Shown one piece after another: positions 33,083-42,362 of a DNA stretch of 64,000 nucleotides. Under the pieces are notes generated by a model. It searched no databases, was not told where the DNA came from, and saw only the letters and a program-made list of their open reading frames with translations. The DNA is from Melioribacter roseus P3M-2 (GTDB taxonomy: Bacteria > Bacteroidota > Ignavibacteria > Ignavibacteriales > Melioribacteraceae), in the NCBI RefSeq assembly GCF_000279145.1, contig NC_018178.1, forward strand, positions 2,524,001 to 2,588,000. Direction: 5' to 3'. A program made the position numbers and the translations under genes. Numbering within the stretch: the first letter of the stretch is position 1; each line of letters starts with the position of its first letter.

Positions 33083-34994
33083 ATTTATTCAAAATGCTCT
33101 CGATGGCTTCCCATAACTCTTCTTTAGTAAACGGTTTAACCAGAATCTGGTTGAATCCGCATGTATGAAATCTGTCTTTGTCGAGATTGCTCGCATAGCC
33201 GGTTACCGCTATGATGGGAGTATTTCTATAGTCTTCGGTTCTACGCAGCTCTTTTGTCAATTTGATTCCGTCCATTCCCATACCGAGGTGAATGTCCATC
33301 AGTATCATTGAATACTTTTTTTGCACAATCATTCTTAAAGCTTCTTTTGCGTTCAATGCGCCGTCCACTTCCGCTTTCTCGCTCAAAAAGGATTTGATGA
33401 CTTCCTGATTTATTATATTGTCTTCCACATAGAGAATTGAAAAATTATTATAGCTCTTAGATATCTTTTCTTTAGGCGCTTCTTTCTTAATCTCCTTTGC
33501 CTGAACGAGCGGCAGTAGAATAGTAAACGTTGAACCTTCGCCTTCTTTGCTTTCGACCGAAATCGAGCCGTCCATTAATTCAATCATTTTTTTTGCGGTT
33601 GTAAGTCCCAGTCCGGCGCCTTCGTACGACCGGTTGGTGCCTTCGCTTACTTGCCTGAATTCCTGAAAAATTAAACCTATTTGCCGCTTGGGTATGCCGA
33701 TTCCGGTATCTGAAACGGATATTTTGGCGAAATGTTTTTTGCCGCTATATTCTTTATCAATAATGACCGTAATCGACCCTTTAGGCGTGTATTTAATTGC
33801 ATTATCGAGGATATTGGAAATCGATTGCTCGATAAAATCTTTATTCCCGGAAACGATCAAATCTTCGCGCGGCGTTACGAGTTTGAAGTCGAGTTTCCTC
33901 TGCCGTATTATTTCCTTAAACGGCTCTAAAATAAATTCAATATTTTGGGTAAGATTATAATCCTCTCGTTTTACTTTTATTTGACTGCTTTCGAGTTCAG
34001 ACAAATCGAGTATCGAATTCAATGTCTTCATTAATCTTTTGCCGGAGCTGCGAATCCGGATTAACATTTCTCTTAGATTCTCGTCCGCGATTTCTTCCAT
34101 CATTAATTCCGTCATCCCCAGAATTCCCATTAACGGAGTGCGTATTTCGTGGTTCATGTTGCTCAAAATGGAAGTCTTGAGAATATTCGACTCTTCGGCT
34201 TTTTCTAAAGCGGCTTTTAGCGTCAGTTCCATATTCTTTTTTTCTGTAATGTCTTCGGAGACTTTGATAAAGTGAGTGATTTTGCCCCGTATATTTTTAA
34301 TGGGGGAAATAGTGGCGGATTCCCAATAATATTCTCCGAATTTCGATCTGTTCAGAAACTCGCCGTGCCACGACTTGCCGGAAAGGATTGTCTTCCATAA
34401 ATTTTTGTAGATATCCGGATTGATTTTACCGGATTTCAATATCGAAGGTTTCTTGCCGATTGCCTCATCCAGTTTGTATCCGGTCACATTTTCGAATTTC
34501 GGATTTACGTACTGAATATATCCTTCCTGGTCGGTTATCAAAACAATAACTTTGCTCTGTTCAACGGCGTGCGACAGAAGATTCAACCGAAGAGCTATCT
34601 TTCTTTTTTCCAAAAGGTGATTCCATTCTCGGAGAGTTCTCTCGACGATATGAGTTATATCGAGAAAAGTATCGGGCGATTTGACGATATAATCCATCAC
34701 GCCAAGTTTAATCGACTCAACGGCGATCGATTCGTTGCCGTAGCTTGTCATTAAAATCAGGGGGATTAATATATTTCCGTCGTCGTCTTTCTGGAGCAAA
34801 AAAGTGCCGTTGCCGTCGGGCAGTTTCCAATCGGAAAGTATCAGCATTGGAGAAAATTCATCGATAGCCTTCATCGCATCCGCAATGGTTTCGCATCTTT
34901 TTAATAAATACTCGCCCGGCTTTTTATCGAATCCTCTTTCCAGTAATTCATAATGATTATCGTCGTCTTCCACAATTAATATTTTAATAGCCAT
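33081..34994 (-). CDS. Hybrid sensor: receiver-PAS-histidine kinase-receiver
   Basis: A soluble 637-aa phosphorelay protein. Order: receiver (about 1-120, VEDDD and phospho-Asp55 in ILSDWKLPDGNG), PAS (about 140-255, GYIQYVNPKFENVTGYKLDE), DHp with His282 in NMNHEIRTPLMGILG, ATPase domain (DNAIKYTPKG, DTGIGI, GAGLGLTTAKKM) and C-terminal receiver (about 510-637, SILYVEDNIINQE, ILMDIHLG, VKPFTKEEL). No membrane segment. With receivers at both ends it can both collect and pass on phosphate; an Hpt partner such as the one at 9216 would complete a relay, though that pairing is only a suggestion. Confidence 0.93.
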   Translation of the reverse strand: MAIKILIVEDDDNHYELLERGFDKKPGEYLLKRCETIADAMKAIDEFSPMLILSDWKLPDGNGTFLLQKDDDGNILIPLILMTSYGNESIAVESIKLGVMDYIVKSPDTFLDITHIVERTLREWNHLLEKRKIALRLNLLSHAVEQSKVIVLITDQEGYIQYVNPKFENVTGYKLDEAIGKKPSILKSGKINPDIYKNLWKTILSGKSWHGEFLNRSKFGEYYWESATISPIKNIRGKITHFIKVSEDITEKKNMELTLKAALEKAEESNILKTSILSNMNHEIRTPLMGILGMTELMMEEIADENLREMLIRIRSSGKRLMKTLNSILDLSELESSQIKVKREDYNLTQNIEFILEPFKEIIRQRKLDFKLVTPREDLIVSGNKDFIEQSISNILDNAIKYTPKGSITVIIDKEYSGKKHFAKISVSDTGIGIPKRQIGLIFQEFRQVSEGTNRSYEGAGLGLTTAKKMIELMDGSISVESKEGEGSTFTILLPLVQAKEIKKEAPKEKISKSYNNFSILYVEDNIINQEVIKSFLSEKAEVDGALNAKEALRMIVQKKYSMILMDIHLGMGMDGIKLTKELRRTEDYRNTPIIAVTGYASNLDKDRFHTCGFNQILVKPFTKEELWEAIESILNK

Positions 34995-35022
34995 AATTCC
35001 CTCTGAATGAGTTGCGCCTTAA

Positions 35023-37374
35023 TTATTTAGGATTACGACTGTAGGGCAATTTTATAAAAAATGACGCCCCTTTACCGATTCCGGAAGATTCAGCCCATAC
35101 GGAACCTTTATGCGATTCAACAATTTTTTTAACGATCGACAAACCCAAACCGGCTCCACCGGTTCCGGAATATCCTTTTTCGAATAGATTGAAAATTGAA
35201 GTTATTTTATCTTCGGGTATTCCCGCGCCGTTGTCGCGTATTATGTATGTGACGTATTTATCGTCTATCTTAAAATCGATATCGATTATCAAATTTTCGT
35301 TTTTTCGGGAATGCTTTATTGCATTCTCAATTAAGTTTTGCCAAACTTCTTTTATTTTAAGTCGGTCGCCCTCGATCGGCGGTAGCGAAGGATTTATTTT
35401 GATTTCCGAATTGGGCGGTAAAATGCCCTGGAGCGCCGCCAGCGCCTCCCGTATAATTTCGGGCATCGATATTTGCGAAATGGCATTCTGAGCGCGGGAT
35501 ATTCTGGATAATCTGAGCAAACCGTCGAGCATTTCTGACATCGAGTCGACCGCGTTGGAAATTTTTTGAAGATCAGGCAGAATTTTATCCTTTTTACCCG
35601 CTTTGATATCTTCTAGCATCAAGCCTACGAAGCTTTTGATGGTTATTACCGGGCTTCGTAGATCGTGGGATACTGTGTAGGTGAACTTTTCCAGCTCGTC
35701 GTTTTTATTTTCGAGCTCTTCAAGATAAATTTCGAGCGTTTTATTATACTTTTTAGTTTGCGTAATGTCTCTTACTATGGCGCATACGCTTTTGCCGTAT
35801 TTGGTTTTGACCGGGGATAAAATCATTTGCATTATAAGTTCGTTGCCGTTCGGCTGACGCAAATTAAATTCGAACGGCTTATGGAAATAGAGATGTCCGT
35901 AACTTTTAATAATGTCGGGGAGGGGAATCTCCGTAATGTTAAGAAACGGCGGTCGCTGATCCCGATCCGGCAGCAAAGCGGCGGCTATCTCGTTGTAATT
36001 TTTGCGAATCACTTCGTCTTTTTTCAAGCCCGTAAAATCTGTCATCGCATTATTCCATTCGATAATTTCGCCTTTTTCGTCAACCAGAATAATGCCGTCA
36101 TAGAGCTGCTCAATTATTGTTCTGAATTTTTCTTCGTTTTCCTGCAATTCCTGTTCGAACTCTTTGAGTTTGGTGATGTCTCGTCTGATGCCGATAATCC
36201 CTATTATTTTTCCGTTTCTGCTTTTCAGCGGAACTTTCGACGTCAAGGTGCGGCCTGTCTTATTTTCCGAGGTGATATAAAATTCTTCTTTATTGAGAGA
36301 CGGCTCGCCGGTTGATATTATTTCATATATATTATCGGCAGACGGGTCGTACGAGGAGGATAATTCCTCTTCTCTTTTGCCGAGAGCCTGCTCCTGATTT
36401 CTCAGTTTGAGAGATTGCAGGTGGGATTTGTTGTTTATAAGGAATCTGCCCTCTTTGTCCTTAACGAAAATCTGATCTGGAATTGAATCGATAAGCGTCT
36501 TCAACAGACTGCGCTCCCTTTCGAGTTCTTCCTCGGCTTCTTTCCAACTTGTAATATTTTCGACGGTTCCGTCGTAAAAAATAATTTTCCCGCTGGAATC
36601 GGAAATGGCTTTGGCGCTCTCGCGCACCCAGATGTATGTATTGTCTTTGCATTTCCATTTCGAGACGTATCCGATAATTTGTCCTTCCTTTTCCATTATC
36701 GACTTAAATTCGGACCTTTCGTATCCGGGTTCGAAGCCTTCGGCTTCAAGATTACGGCTGGCGAGTTCCTCGAAGGAGTCGTATTTCAACATTTTTATCA
36801 ACGCCGGGTTTACGAATAAAATTTTACCGTCCGGAGTCGTCCGGTAAACGCCAATGAACATGTTTTCGTAAAAAAGCCGCAGTTGCCGTTCGTCCTCTTT
36901 AATTTTTTCCTCGAGTTCTTTTTTCTCGGTAATATCCCGTCCTACGCCGACTATCGCTACAACATTGTTCTCTTCGTCGAGGATGGCTTTGTCCGACCAG
37001 GCGAGCCATCTCCAACCCCGTTTTGTTTTTGCGCGCTGCTCCAGATAGCACGAATAGGGCGGTTTATACAAGGTTTTCATCGCTTCTTTTGTCGCTTTGC
37101 GGTCGTTTCTGTGCACCAGTGGAATGAACTTTTTCCCGATTAATTCTTTTTCTTTTTTCCCGAACAATTCGCAGTAGGAAGGACTCACAAATAAGAACCT
37201 GCCCTCGGCATCGACTTTTACGACCAGGTCGGTCTGGTTCTCGATCAACAACTGATAATTTTCTTTTTCCGATTTTAGTTTTTCGTACTCTTTATTTAAA
37301 CGAATGAATTTGCGTTTTAAAGCTTCGAATTCTTTGCGCAAAGGGTCGCTATTTATTGATTTCTTATTTTTCAT
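35023..37374 (-). CDS. Multi-PAS sensor histidine kinase
   Basis: 783 aa, no membrane helix. A short N-terminal coiled coil is followed by four PAS units, each ending in the typical DIT linker ([63 protein letters not shown]). The DHp region has the bacteriophytochrome-like H-box [17 protein letters not shown]. The ATPase domain shows [22 protein letters not shown] and [14 protein letters not shown]. It is likely to sense an internal cue such as redox state or a small molecule. It is transcribed with, or just upstream of, the hybrid sensor at 33081 on the same strand. Confidence 0.93.
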   Translation of the reverse strand: MKNKKSINSDPLRKEFEALKRKFIRLNKEYEKLKSEKENYQLLIENQTDLVVKVDAEGRFLFVSPSYCELFGKKEKELIGKKFIPLVHRNDRKATKEAMKTLYKPPYSCYLEQRAKTKRGWRWLAWSDKAILDEENNVVAIVGVGRDITEKKELEEKIKEDERQLRLFYENMFIGVYRTTPDGKILFVNPALIKMLKYDSFEELASRNLEAEGFEPGYERSEFKSIMEKEGQIIGYVSKWKCKDNTYIWVRESAKAISDSSGKIIFYDGTVENITSWKEAEEELERERSLLKTLIDSIPDQIFVKDKEGRFLINNKSHLQSLKLRNQEQALGKREEELSSSYDPSADNIYEIISTGEPSLNKEEFYITSENKTGRTLTSKVPLKSRNGKIIGIIGIRRDITKLKEFEQELQENEEKFRTIIEQLYDGIILVDEKGEIIEWNNAMTDFTGLKKDEVIRKNYNEIAAALLPDRDQRPPFLNITEIPLPDIIKSYGHLYFHKPFEFNLRQPNGNELIMQMILSPVKTKYGKSVCAIVRDITQTKKYNKTLEIYLEELENKNDELEKFTYTVSHDLRSPVITIKSFVGLMLEDIKAGKKDKILPDLQKISNAVDSMSEMLDGLLRLSRISRAQNAISQISMPEIIREALAALQGILPPNSEIKINPSLPPIEGDRLKIKEVWQNLIENAIKHSRKNENLIIDIDFKIDDKYVTYIIRDNGAGIPEDKITSIFNLFEKGYSGTGGAGLGLSIVKKIVESHKGSVWAESSGIGKGASFFIKLPYSRNPK

Positions 37375-37520
37375 CGATACCGCCGCAGAGAATCAAAAGC
37401 CCTATGTTAATTAATTGACGTCTTATTTATTTCTTATTGAATAACTCTCGAACAATATTCAATTTTTTTCCGAAAAAGTCCACAAAAAAAGAATAATGTA
37501 ATATTAAATAATAAAATATA

Positions 37521-37557
37521 TGCGATAAACTTAACTATTCGGCTCTAAGTTCGATAA
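37521..37557 (+). promoter_or_regulatory. Possible sigma-28-type promoter elements before cheW
   Basis: Two -10-like motifs, TGCGATAA (37521-37528) and TTCGATAA (37550-37557), lie 33-70 bases before cheW. The second has a partial -35 (TAACTATT) ten bases upstream; the first has no good -35. The TGCGATAA form is identical to that of the flagellin and hemerythrin promoters. Support is moderate at best. Confidence 0.4.
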
Positions 37558-37589
37558 TAGGATGTAGGTGGATTAAAAATGGGGAAAAA

Positions 37590-38069
37590 ATGACCGCACA
37601 AAAAGTGGAAAACGCCGAAATACTCCAACTTGTAAGTTTTTTGATTGGCGAAGAAGAATACGGCGTGGATATTCTCCTGGTACAGGAAATTATTCGCATG
37701 ATGGAAATAACGAAAGTGCCGAATGCGCCCGATTTCGTGGACGGCGTCGTCAATCTGAGAGGGAGAATCATTCCCGTAATTGACCTCAGAACTAAACTGG
37801 GCATGTCCAGAAAAGAGCACGATAAAAATACTCGTATTATAGTAGTAGAAGTGGCGGGCAAGACGGTCGGGTTTATAGTGGACGCCGTCACTGAAGTGCT
37901 CAGAATACCGGCTAATATCACAGAACCGCCTCCGGATATAGTCGCCGGAGTAAACGCCGAATTTATAAAAGCTGTCGGTAAGCTCGACGACAGGTTATTG
38001 ATTTTGATTGATCTCGAAAAAATTCTTTCTACTCAGGAAAAAATCGAACTCAACAGGATGAATAACTGA
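37590..38069 (+). CDS. cheW: Chemotaxis coupling protein CheW
   Basis: CheW links chemoreceptors to the kinase CheA. The protein is one CheW domain of 159 aa: LVSFLIGEEEYGVDILLVQE, the conserved PNAPDFVDGVVNLRGRIIPV, then DLRTKLGM and VGFIVDAVTEVLRIP. No cheA is present in the window. It is followed by the hemerythrin-TonB-chemoreceptor genes, so this is a small chemotaxis locus. A GGGG site precedes the ATG. Confidence 0.96.
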   Translation: MTAQKVENAEILQLVSFLIGEEEYGVDILLVQEIIRMMEITKVPNAPDFVDGVVNLRGRIIPVIDLRTKLGMSRKEHDKNTRIIVVEVAGKTVGFIVDAVTEVLRIPANITEPPPDIVAGVNAEFIKAVGKLDDRLLILIDLEKILSTQEKIELNRMNN

Positions 38070-38079
38070 TTTTCATACT

Positions 38080-38105
38080 TAAAAAATCGTTGTTTCATGC
38101 GATAA
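38080..38105 (+). promoter_or_regulatory. Sigma-28-type promoter before the hemerythrin gene
   Basis: TAAAAAAT-N10-TGCGATAA, 36 bases before the hemerythrin start. The -10 is identical to that of the flagellin promoter; the spacer is one base short of consensus. It would place hemerythrin, the TonB-like protein and the chemoreceptor in the flagellar regulon. Confidence 0.55.
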
Positions 38106-38141
38106 TAGAATATAAAATAATTGAGTAAAACGGGGAAAGGG

Positions 38142-38549
38142 ATGTCCTTAATTAATTGGAACGACACTTACAGCGTCCGGATCAAAGTGCTCGACAACCA
38201 GCATAAAAAATTGGTCGATACTATTAATTTGCTTTACGATGCAATGAAGCAGGGCAAGTCCAACGAAGTCCTGTCTAAAATTATCTTCGATTTAATAGCT
38301 TACACAAAAACTCATTTTCAATCCGAAGAGGATTTATTTGAAAAATATAGCTATCCGAACAAACTGCAGCACAAAAAAGAGCACGACGACTTTGTAAATT
38401 CAGTTGGAAAGTTTTACGAAGATTTTCAAAACAAGCGAGCCGGATTGTCGCTCGAAATAATGAACTTTCTGACAAATTGGTTAACCAAACATATTAAAGG
38501 TTCGGATAAAGCGTATTCAAAATTCATGAACGAACAAGGTATTTATTAA
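38142..38549 (+). CDS. Bacteriohemerythrin
   Basis: An oxygen-binding di-iron four-helix protein. Metal ligands appear in the expected pattern: His in LDNQHKKLVDTINLLYD, His and Glu in THFQSEEDLFEKY, His residues in QHKKEHDDF, and the C-terminal TNWLTKHIKGSDKAYSKF. The ATG at 38142 is chosen because it follows a GGGGAAAGG site and gives the standard N terminus MSLINWNDTYSV; a TTG lies upstream at 38121. It is probably an oxygen store or sensor for oxygen-directed motility, given the chemoreceptor downstream. Confidence 0.95.
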   Translation: MSLINWNDTYSVRIKVLDNQHKKLVDTINLLYDAMKQGKSNEVLSKIIFDLIAYTKTHFQSEEDLFEKYSYPNKLQHKKEHDDFVNSVGKFYEDFQNKRAGLSLEIMNFLTNWLTKHIKGSDKAYSKFMNEQGIY

Positions 38550-38567
38550 TAATAACGGAGTAATGAA

Positions 38568-38963
38568 ATGAAAATAAGAAACCTGTTTTTGTTTCTTTTA
38601 ATTCTTCTTGTAATGAAAATCGATATTCCGGCGTCGGCAAATTTACTGATGCCCGGCGACGAGGATTATCTGCCGATTGCCGAAGTAATGCCCGAGCCGG
38701 TAGATGGCTTGGCAAACCTGATGAAAAAAATTCAATATCCCGAGTTTGCCAAAAAGACCGGACAGGAAGGCAGGGTAATCGCCATGGCATACATAAATGA
38801 AAACGGCGACGTCGACGACGTGAAAATAATTAAGGGCGTCGGAGGCGGCTGCAGCGAAGAAGTTGAACGCGTCCTGAAATCGAGTAAATTCAAACCCGGC
38901 ATGAAAGGCGGTCAGCCGGTCAAAGTTAAACTTACTATGTCGTTTGTATTTAAATTAAATTAA
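38568..38963 (+). CDS. TonB C-terminal domain protein, periplasmic
   Basis: 131 aa with a signal peptide (MKIRNLFLFLLILLVM to about ASA). The rest is a TonB-type C-terminal domain: IQYPEFAKKTGQEGRVIAMA, YINENGDVDDVKIIKGVGGG, then FKPGMKGGQPVKVKLTMSFV. Unlike true TonB there is no long proline-rich spacer, and the signal appears cleavable, so it may be a periplasmic adaptor. It starts 18 bases after hemerythrin and ends 15 bases before the chemoreceptor, an unusual place for a TonB-type protein. Confidence 0.88.
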   Translation: MKIRNLFLFLLILLVMKIDIPASANLLMPGDEDYLPIAEVMPEPVDGLANLMKKIQYPEFAKKTGQEGRVIAMAYINENGDVDDVKIIKGVGGGCSEEVERVLKSSKFKPGMKGGQPVKVKLTMSFVFKLN

Positions 38964-38978
38964 AATTGAGAAAGTGCC

Positions 38979-41087
38979 ATGATTTCAATTAAAAATCTGA
39001 AGTTCAAAACCAAACTGCGCGTCTCGTATATCATACTCGGGGCTATTTGCACGGCTGTAATCGGTAATGATTTGTATCAGATGTTCAAAATTAACGATTA
39101 CAAAGACCAGATTTATGCCGACTATATTGCCCCCTCGAACGAAGTCGACAAAATTTACCGGGAATTCGAAGGTCTGAAAAATACGCTCCTTAAATTTTCC
39201 ATTCCGAGTTTCGAACCCGAACTCAATCGTAATCTTTCTTCGCTTTCGAAATCGAAAGAAGTAATCGATTCCGCTCTGGCGAATCTTACCCAAAAATACT
39301 CCGGTACGAGCATCGAAGAAGATTTGACGAGTATCAATAAAAGCTGGAGCGACTATAAAAGTCTGGTGATCGACGGCACAATAAGCGCTGCGGCAATTAA
39401 AGACTATGAACTCGCCGCAGTCGTTGCAACTACATCCGGCGAAGAAATAGGCGCGAAAATATTAAGCAATTTCAAAAACCTTAAGGATAATCTTACTCAA
39501 AAAGGCGAGGCGTTGAATTCGAATCTGTCGGACGCCGTTTCGTCTTCTCGCATGGTTATTTTCTTCGGAATTGCTTTCGGTACGGTATTCTTCTTCTTCG
39601 TCTTCTTCTACATGGTTAAATCTCTGATGAAACCCGTTCAATATATGAAAGACGTGGTAGGCAAATTTTCCGTCGGTAATTTTAAAGATAAAGTCGCCGT
39701 GGCGACAAAAGACGAATTCGGCGAACTTGCCGATATGTTGGAACAGTTGAGGCATTCGCAGCATGAAAAAATTAAAGCCGCAACGGAAATTTCCAGAGGC
39801 AATTTGGATGTGGAAATCGCAGCGCTCTCCGAAGACGACGAGCTTTCCTACAGTATGCTTAAGATGATCGGCAACTTGAGGAATTTGATAGACGAGTTGA
39901 AATCGATTACCGACGAAATTATCGAAGGAAAAGTAACAAAACGGGGAAATCCCGAGAAATTCGACGGAGCGTATAAAGAAATTGTCGCCGGCGTAAACGC
40001 TACTCTGGATGCGCTCTTTACGCCGATTAAGGTTAGCGTGGACGTGCTTGCGGAAATGGCTAAGGGAAATTTCGACGCGCGCGTCAAAGGCGATTTCAAA
40101 GGCGACCATAAACTGATCGTTAACAGCATCAATTCCCTCGGCGAGTCCCTTACAAACATACTGAGCAACATAGCCGAGATGGTTAATCTGACTGCGTCGA
40201 TAAGCGAGCAAATCTCATCGTCTACGGAACAAATGGCGGCAGGAGCTCAGGAACAGACCGCTCAGGCTAACGAAGTTGTTCTTCAGGTCGAAGAAATGAC
40301 AAAAACAATTATGAGCACTTCGAAAAACGCTACTCTGGCATCCGAAGCTTCCAGAAAAGCGGGTCAGGTGGCGCGCGAAGGCGGCGAAGTGGTTAACAAG
40401 ACCGTCGAAGGCATGAATAAAATAGCCGATTTCGTCGTCAATGCCGCCGGAAAAATTCAAAATCTCGGCAAAAACAGCGAGCAAATCGGCGAAATTGTGC
40501 AGGTAATCGACGATATAGCAAACCAGACCAACTTGTTGGCTTTGAACGCCGCAATCGAAGCCGCAAGAGCGGGCGAGCAGGGCAGAGGCTTTGCAGTTGT
40601 CGCGGACGAAGTAAGAAAACTCGCTGAAAGGACCACCAAAGCTACCAAAGAAATTTCCGATATGATTAAGCGTATCCAGGACGTAACGGAAAATGTGGTT
40701 GTTTCGATGAGCGAAGGCAAAGGCGAAGTCGAAACAGGAAAAGAATTGGCTCAGAAAGCGGGCAAATCTCTCGAAGAAATTATTCAAGCCTCCGACGCAG
40801 TGCTCGACGTGGTTAATCAGGTAGCCGCAGCAAGCGAAGAACAAAGCGCAACAAGCGAACAGATCAATCGGAACGTTGAGACCATAAGCAAAGTTACAAA
40901 CGAAAGCGCAGCGGGAATTCAACAGATTGCCGGCGCCGCAGACGAACTCAACAGAATGACAAATAATCTGCGCGAATTAATCGCCAAATTCAAATTTGCC
41001 GCAACCGGCGAATTTAAACCGCACGGAAACGGAGACGGTAAATCGAAACAAATTTCGCGCAAAGAAGATAAGCTCCTTACAAACTGA
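38979..41087 (+). CDS. Methyl-accepting chemotaxis protein
   Basis: 702-aa transmembrane chemoreceptor. First membrane helix about residues 15-35 ([19 protein letters not shown]), a periplasmic four-helix sensor of about 150 residues, second membrane helix about 190-217 ([20 protein letters not shown]), HAMP and HAMP-like repeats to about 400, then the signalling domain with the invariant hairpin tip [20 protein letters not shown] followed by [18 protein letters not shown]. There is no C-terminal CheR/CheB tether. The ligand is unknown; the upstream hemerythrin hints at oxygen or redox. A strong terminator follows. Confidence 0.96.
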   Translation: MISIKNLKFKTKLRVSYIILGAICTAVIGNDLYQMFKINDYKDQIYADYIAPSNEVDKIYREFEGLKNTLLKFSIPSFEPELNRNLSSLSKSKEVIDSALANLTQKYSGTSIEEDLTSINKSWSDYKSLVIDGTISAAAIKDYELAAVVATTSGEEIGAKILSNFKNLKDNLTQKGEALNSNLSDAVSSSRMVIFFGIAFGTVFFFFVFFYMVKSLMKPVQYMKDVVGKFSVGNFKDKVAVATKDEFGELADMLEQLRHSQHEKIKAATEISRGNLDVEIAALSEDDELSYSMLKMIGNLRNLIDELKSITDEIIEGKVTKRGNPEKFDGAYKEIVAGVNATLDALFTPIKVSVDVLAEMAKGNFDARVKGDFKGDHKLIVNSINSLGESLTNILSNIAEMVNLTASISEQISSSTEQMAAGAQEQTAQANEVVLQVEEMTKTIMSTSKNATLASEASRKAGQVAREGGEVVNKTVEGMNKIADFVVNAAGKIQNLGKNSEQIGEIVQVIDDIANQTNLLALNAAIEAARAGEQGRGFAVVADEVRKLAERTTKATKEISDMIKRIQDVTENVVVSMSEGKGEVETGKELAQKAGKSLEEIIQASDAVLDVVNQVAAASEEQSATSEQINRNVETISKVTNESAAGIQQIAGAADELNRMTNNLRELIAKFKFAATGEFKPHGNGDGKSKQISRKEDKLLTN

Positions 41088-41112
41088 CTTATCTCTCGAT
41101 AAAATATATAAG

Positions 41113-41142
41113 AGGCTGTCTCAAAAGGACAGCCTTTTTTTT
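41113..41142 (+). terminator. Rho-independent terminator after the chemoreceptor
   Basis: AGGCTGTC and GACAGCCT form a perfect 8-bp stem around a seven-base loop (TCAAAAG) and run straight into eight T. It ends the cheW/hemerythrin/TonB/chemoreceptor unit. Confidence 0.92.
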
Positions 41143-41295
41143 AAACATACTCCGCTTTTTTCAAGGCCAAGACGCTCTTCTTTCTCGTCGTGAATTGAAT
41201 CCAAATTTATTGTTAACTGATTGCATTTCTGAAAGATTTTTATTTTTATAACGGTAGAAATTCATTTTTATAAATAATAATAAAGGAAACTCGAT

Positions 41296-42288
41296 ATGAA
41301 GAAAATACGACTGGGAATAATAGGATGCGGAATAGCGGCGAGGGAATTGCACCTGCCAGCCATCAAAAAACATAAAGATAAATTTGATATCGTAGCGGCG
41401 TGCAACAGAACCGAGAAGAAAGCGAAAGAATATTCGCTTCTAACGGGCGGCATTCCGTACACAACCGATTGCAGAGAGATACTGAAGAATCCTGATGTAG
41501 ACGCGGTTGTAATCGCCGTGCCGATCGATTTGAACTATAAATTTGCAATGGAAGCGATAAAAGCGGGCAAACATGTTTTTCTGGAAAAACCGCTGGCAGC
41601 CAAGCCCGAGGAAGCAAGGAAACTGATTGCTTTGCAAAAGCGCGCAAAAAAAGTTTGTTTCCTCGCTGAGAATTTCCGGTTCGATCCGCTTTACATCGAA
41701 GCCAAAAAATTGCTGGATAAAAAAGTGATCGGAGACGTTTATTCTGTAGTTTGGAATGTTTTTAACAATCTGACTCTTAAAGACAAATACGCACAGACGA
41801 AATGGCGTCAGAAAAATAAATATCCCGGCGGATTTATTTACGACGGAGGAGTTCATAATGCGGCTGCTTTGCGTATGTTATTCGGCGATATAAAATCGGG
41901 CTATGCCTCGATGAAAACCGTTAATCCGGCAATCGGAACGGAAGATACGTTTTCGTTCCTGTTCAATTTCGATAAAACGACGCATGGAATCCTAAATATT
42001 TTCTTCTCAGTGCGCGGGTTCCGCAGTAACGAGATGATAATTTTCGGCGACAAAGGTTCCCTGATAATCCAAAACACTAATCGGATTGTTATCAAAAAAG
42101 ACGGAAGGAAAGAAAGGAAAGTAAATATAAAAACCGACGGCGGATACGAAAATGAATTTTTACACTTTTATAAAATTATAACTAAGGGAATAAAGAATCT
42201 CAGTCCGTTTGAAGAAGGCTATAAGGATATGATGATACTTCAAAAAGCGTTTGAATCGGCGAAAAAGGACAAACTGATAAAATTATAA
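41296..42288 (+). CDS. Gfo/Idh/MocA family oxidoreductase
   Basis: An NAD(P)-dependent dehydrogenase of the glucose-fructose oxidoreductase/inositol dehydrogenase family. The Rossmann motif is LGIIGCGIAARELHLPAI, the family motif HVFLEKPLAAKPEEARK contains the conserved EKP, and GGFIYDGGVHNAAALRMLFG provides the active-site Asp/His region. 330 aa, full length. It is a single gene between two terminator-like structures; the substrate is probably a sugar or cyclitol but cannot be named. Confidence 0.92.
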   Translation: MKKIRLGIIGCGIAARELHLPAIKKHKDKFDIVAACNRTEKKAKEYSLLTGGIPYTTDCREILKNPDVDAVVIAVPIDLNYKFAMEAIKAGKHVFLEKPLAAKPEEARKLIALQKRAKKVCFLAENFRFDPLYIEAKKLLDKKVIGDVYSVVWNVFNNLTLKDKYAQTKWRQKNKYPGGFIYDGGVHNAAALRMLFGDIKSGYASMKTVNPAIGTEDTFSFLFNFDKTTHGILNIFFSVRGFRSNEMIIFGDKGSLIIQNTNRIVIKKDGRKERKVNIKTDGGYENEFLHFYKIITKGIKNLSPFEEGYKDMMILQKAFESAKKDKLIKL

Positions 42289-42301
42289 TAACGATTGAAA
42301 C

Positions 42302-42357
42302 AACGAGCGAATGCAATGCAAATTGTAAATTGAGCGCAGGGTAAACATTCGCTCGTT
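42302..42357. repeat. 12-bp inverted repeat between converging genes
   Basis: AACGAGCGAATG (42302-42313) and CATTCGCTCGTT (42346-42357) are exact inverted copies 32 bases apart. The oxidoreductase and typA genes converge on this spot. Without a T tract it is not a standard terminator, but the hairpin would form in both transcripts and may protect or end them. Confidence 0.6.
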
Positions 42358-42362
42358 ACATA

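Noticed and set aside
39462-40922. Minus-strand open frames opposite the chemoreceptor
   Set aside because: They arise from the regular codon pattern of the chemoreceptor coiled coil; compositions are biased (His/Phe-rich) and no start site is present.
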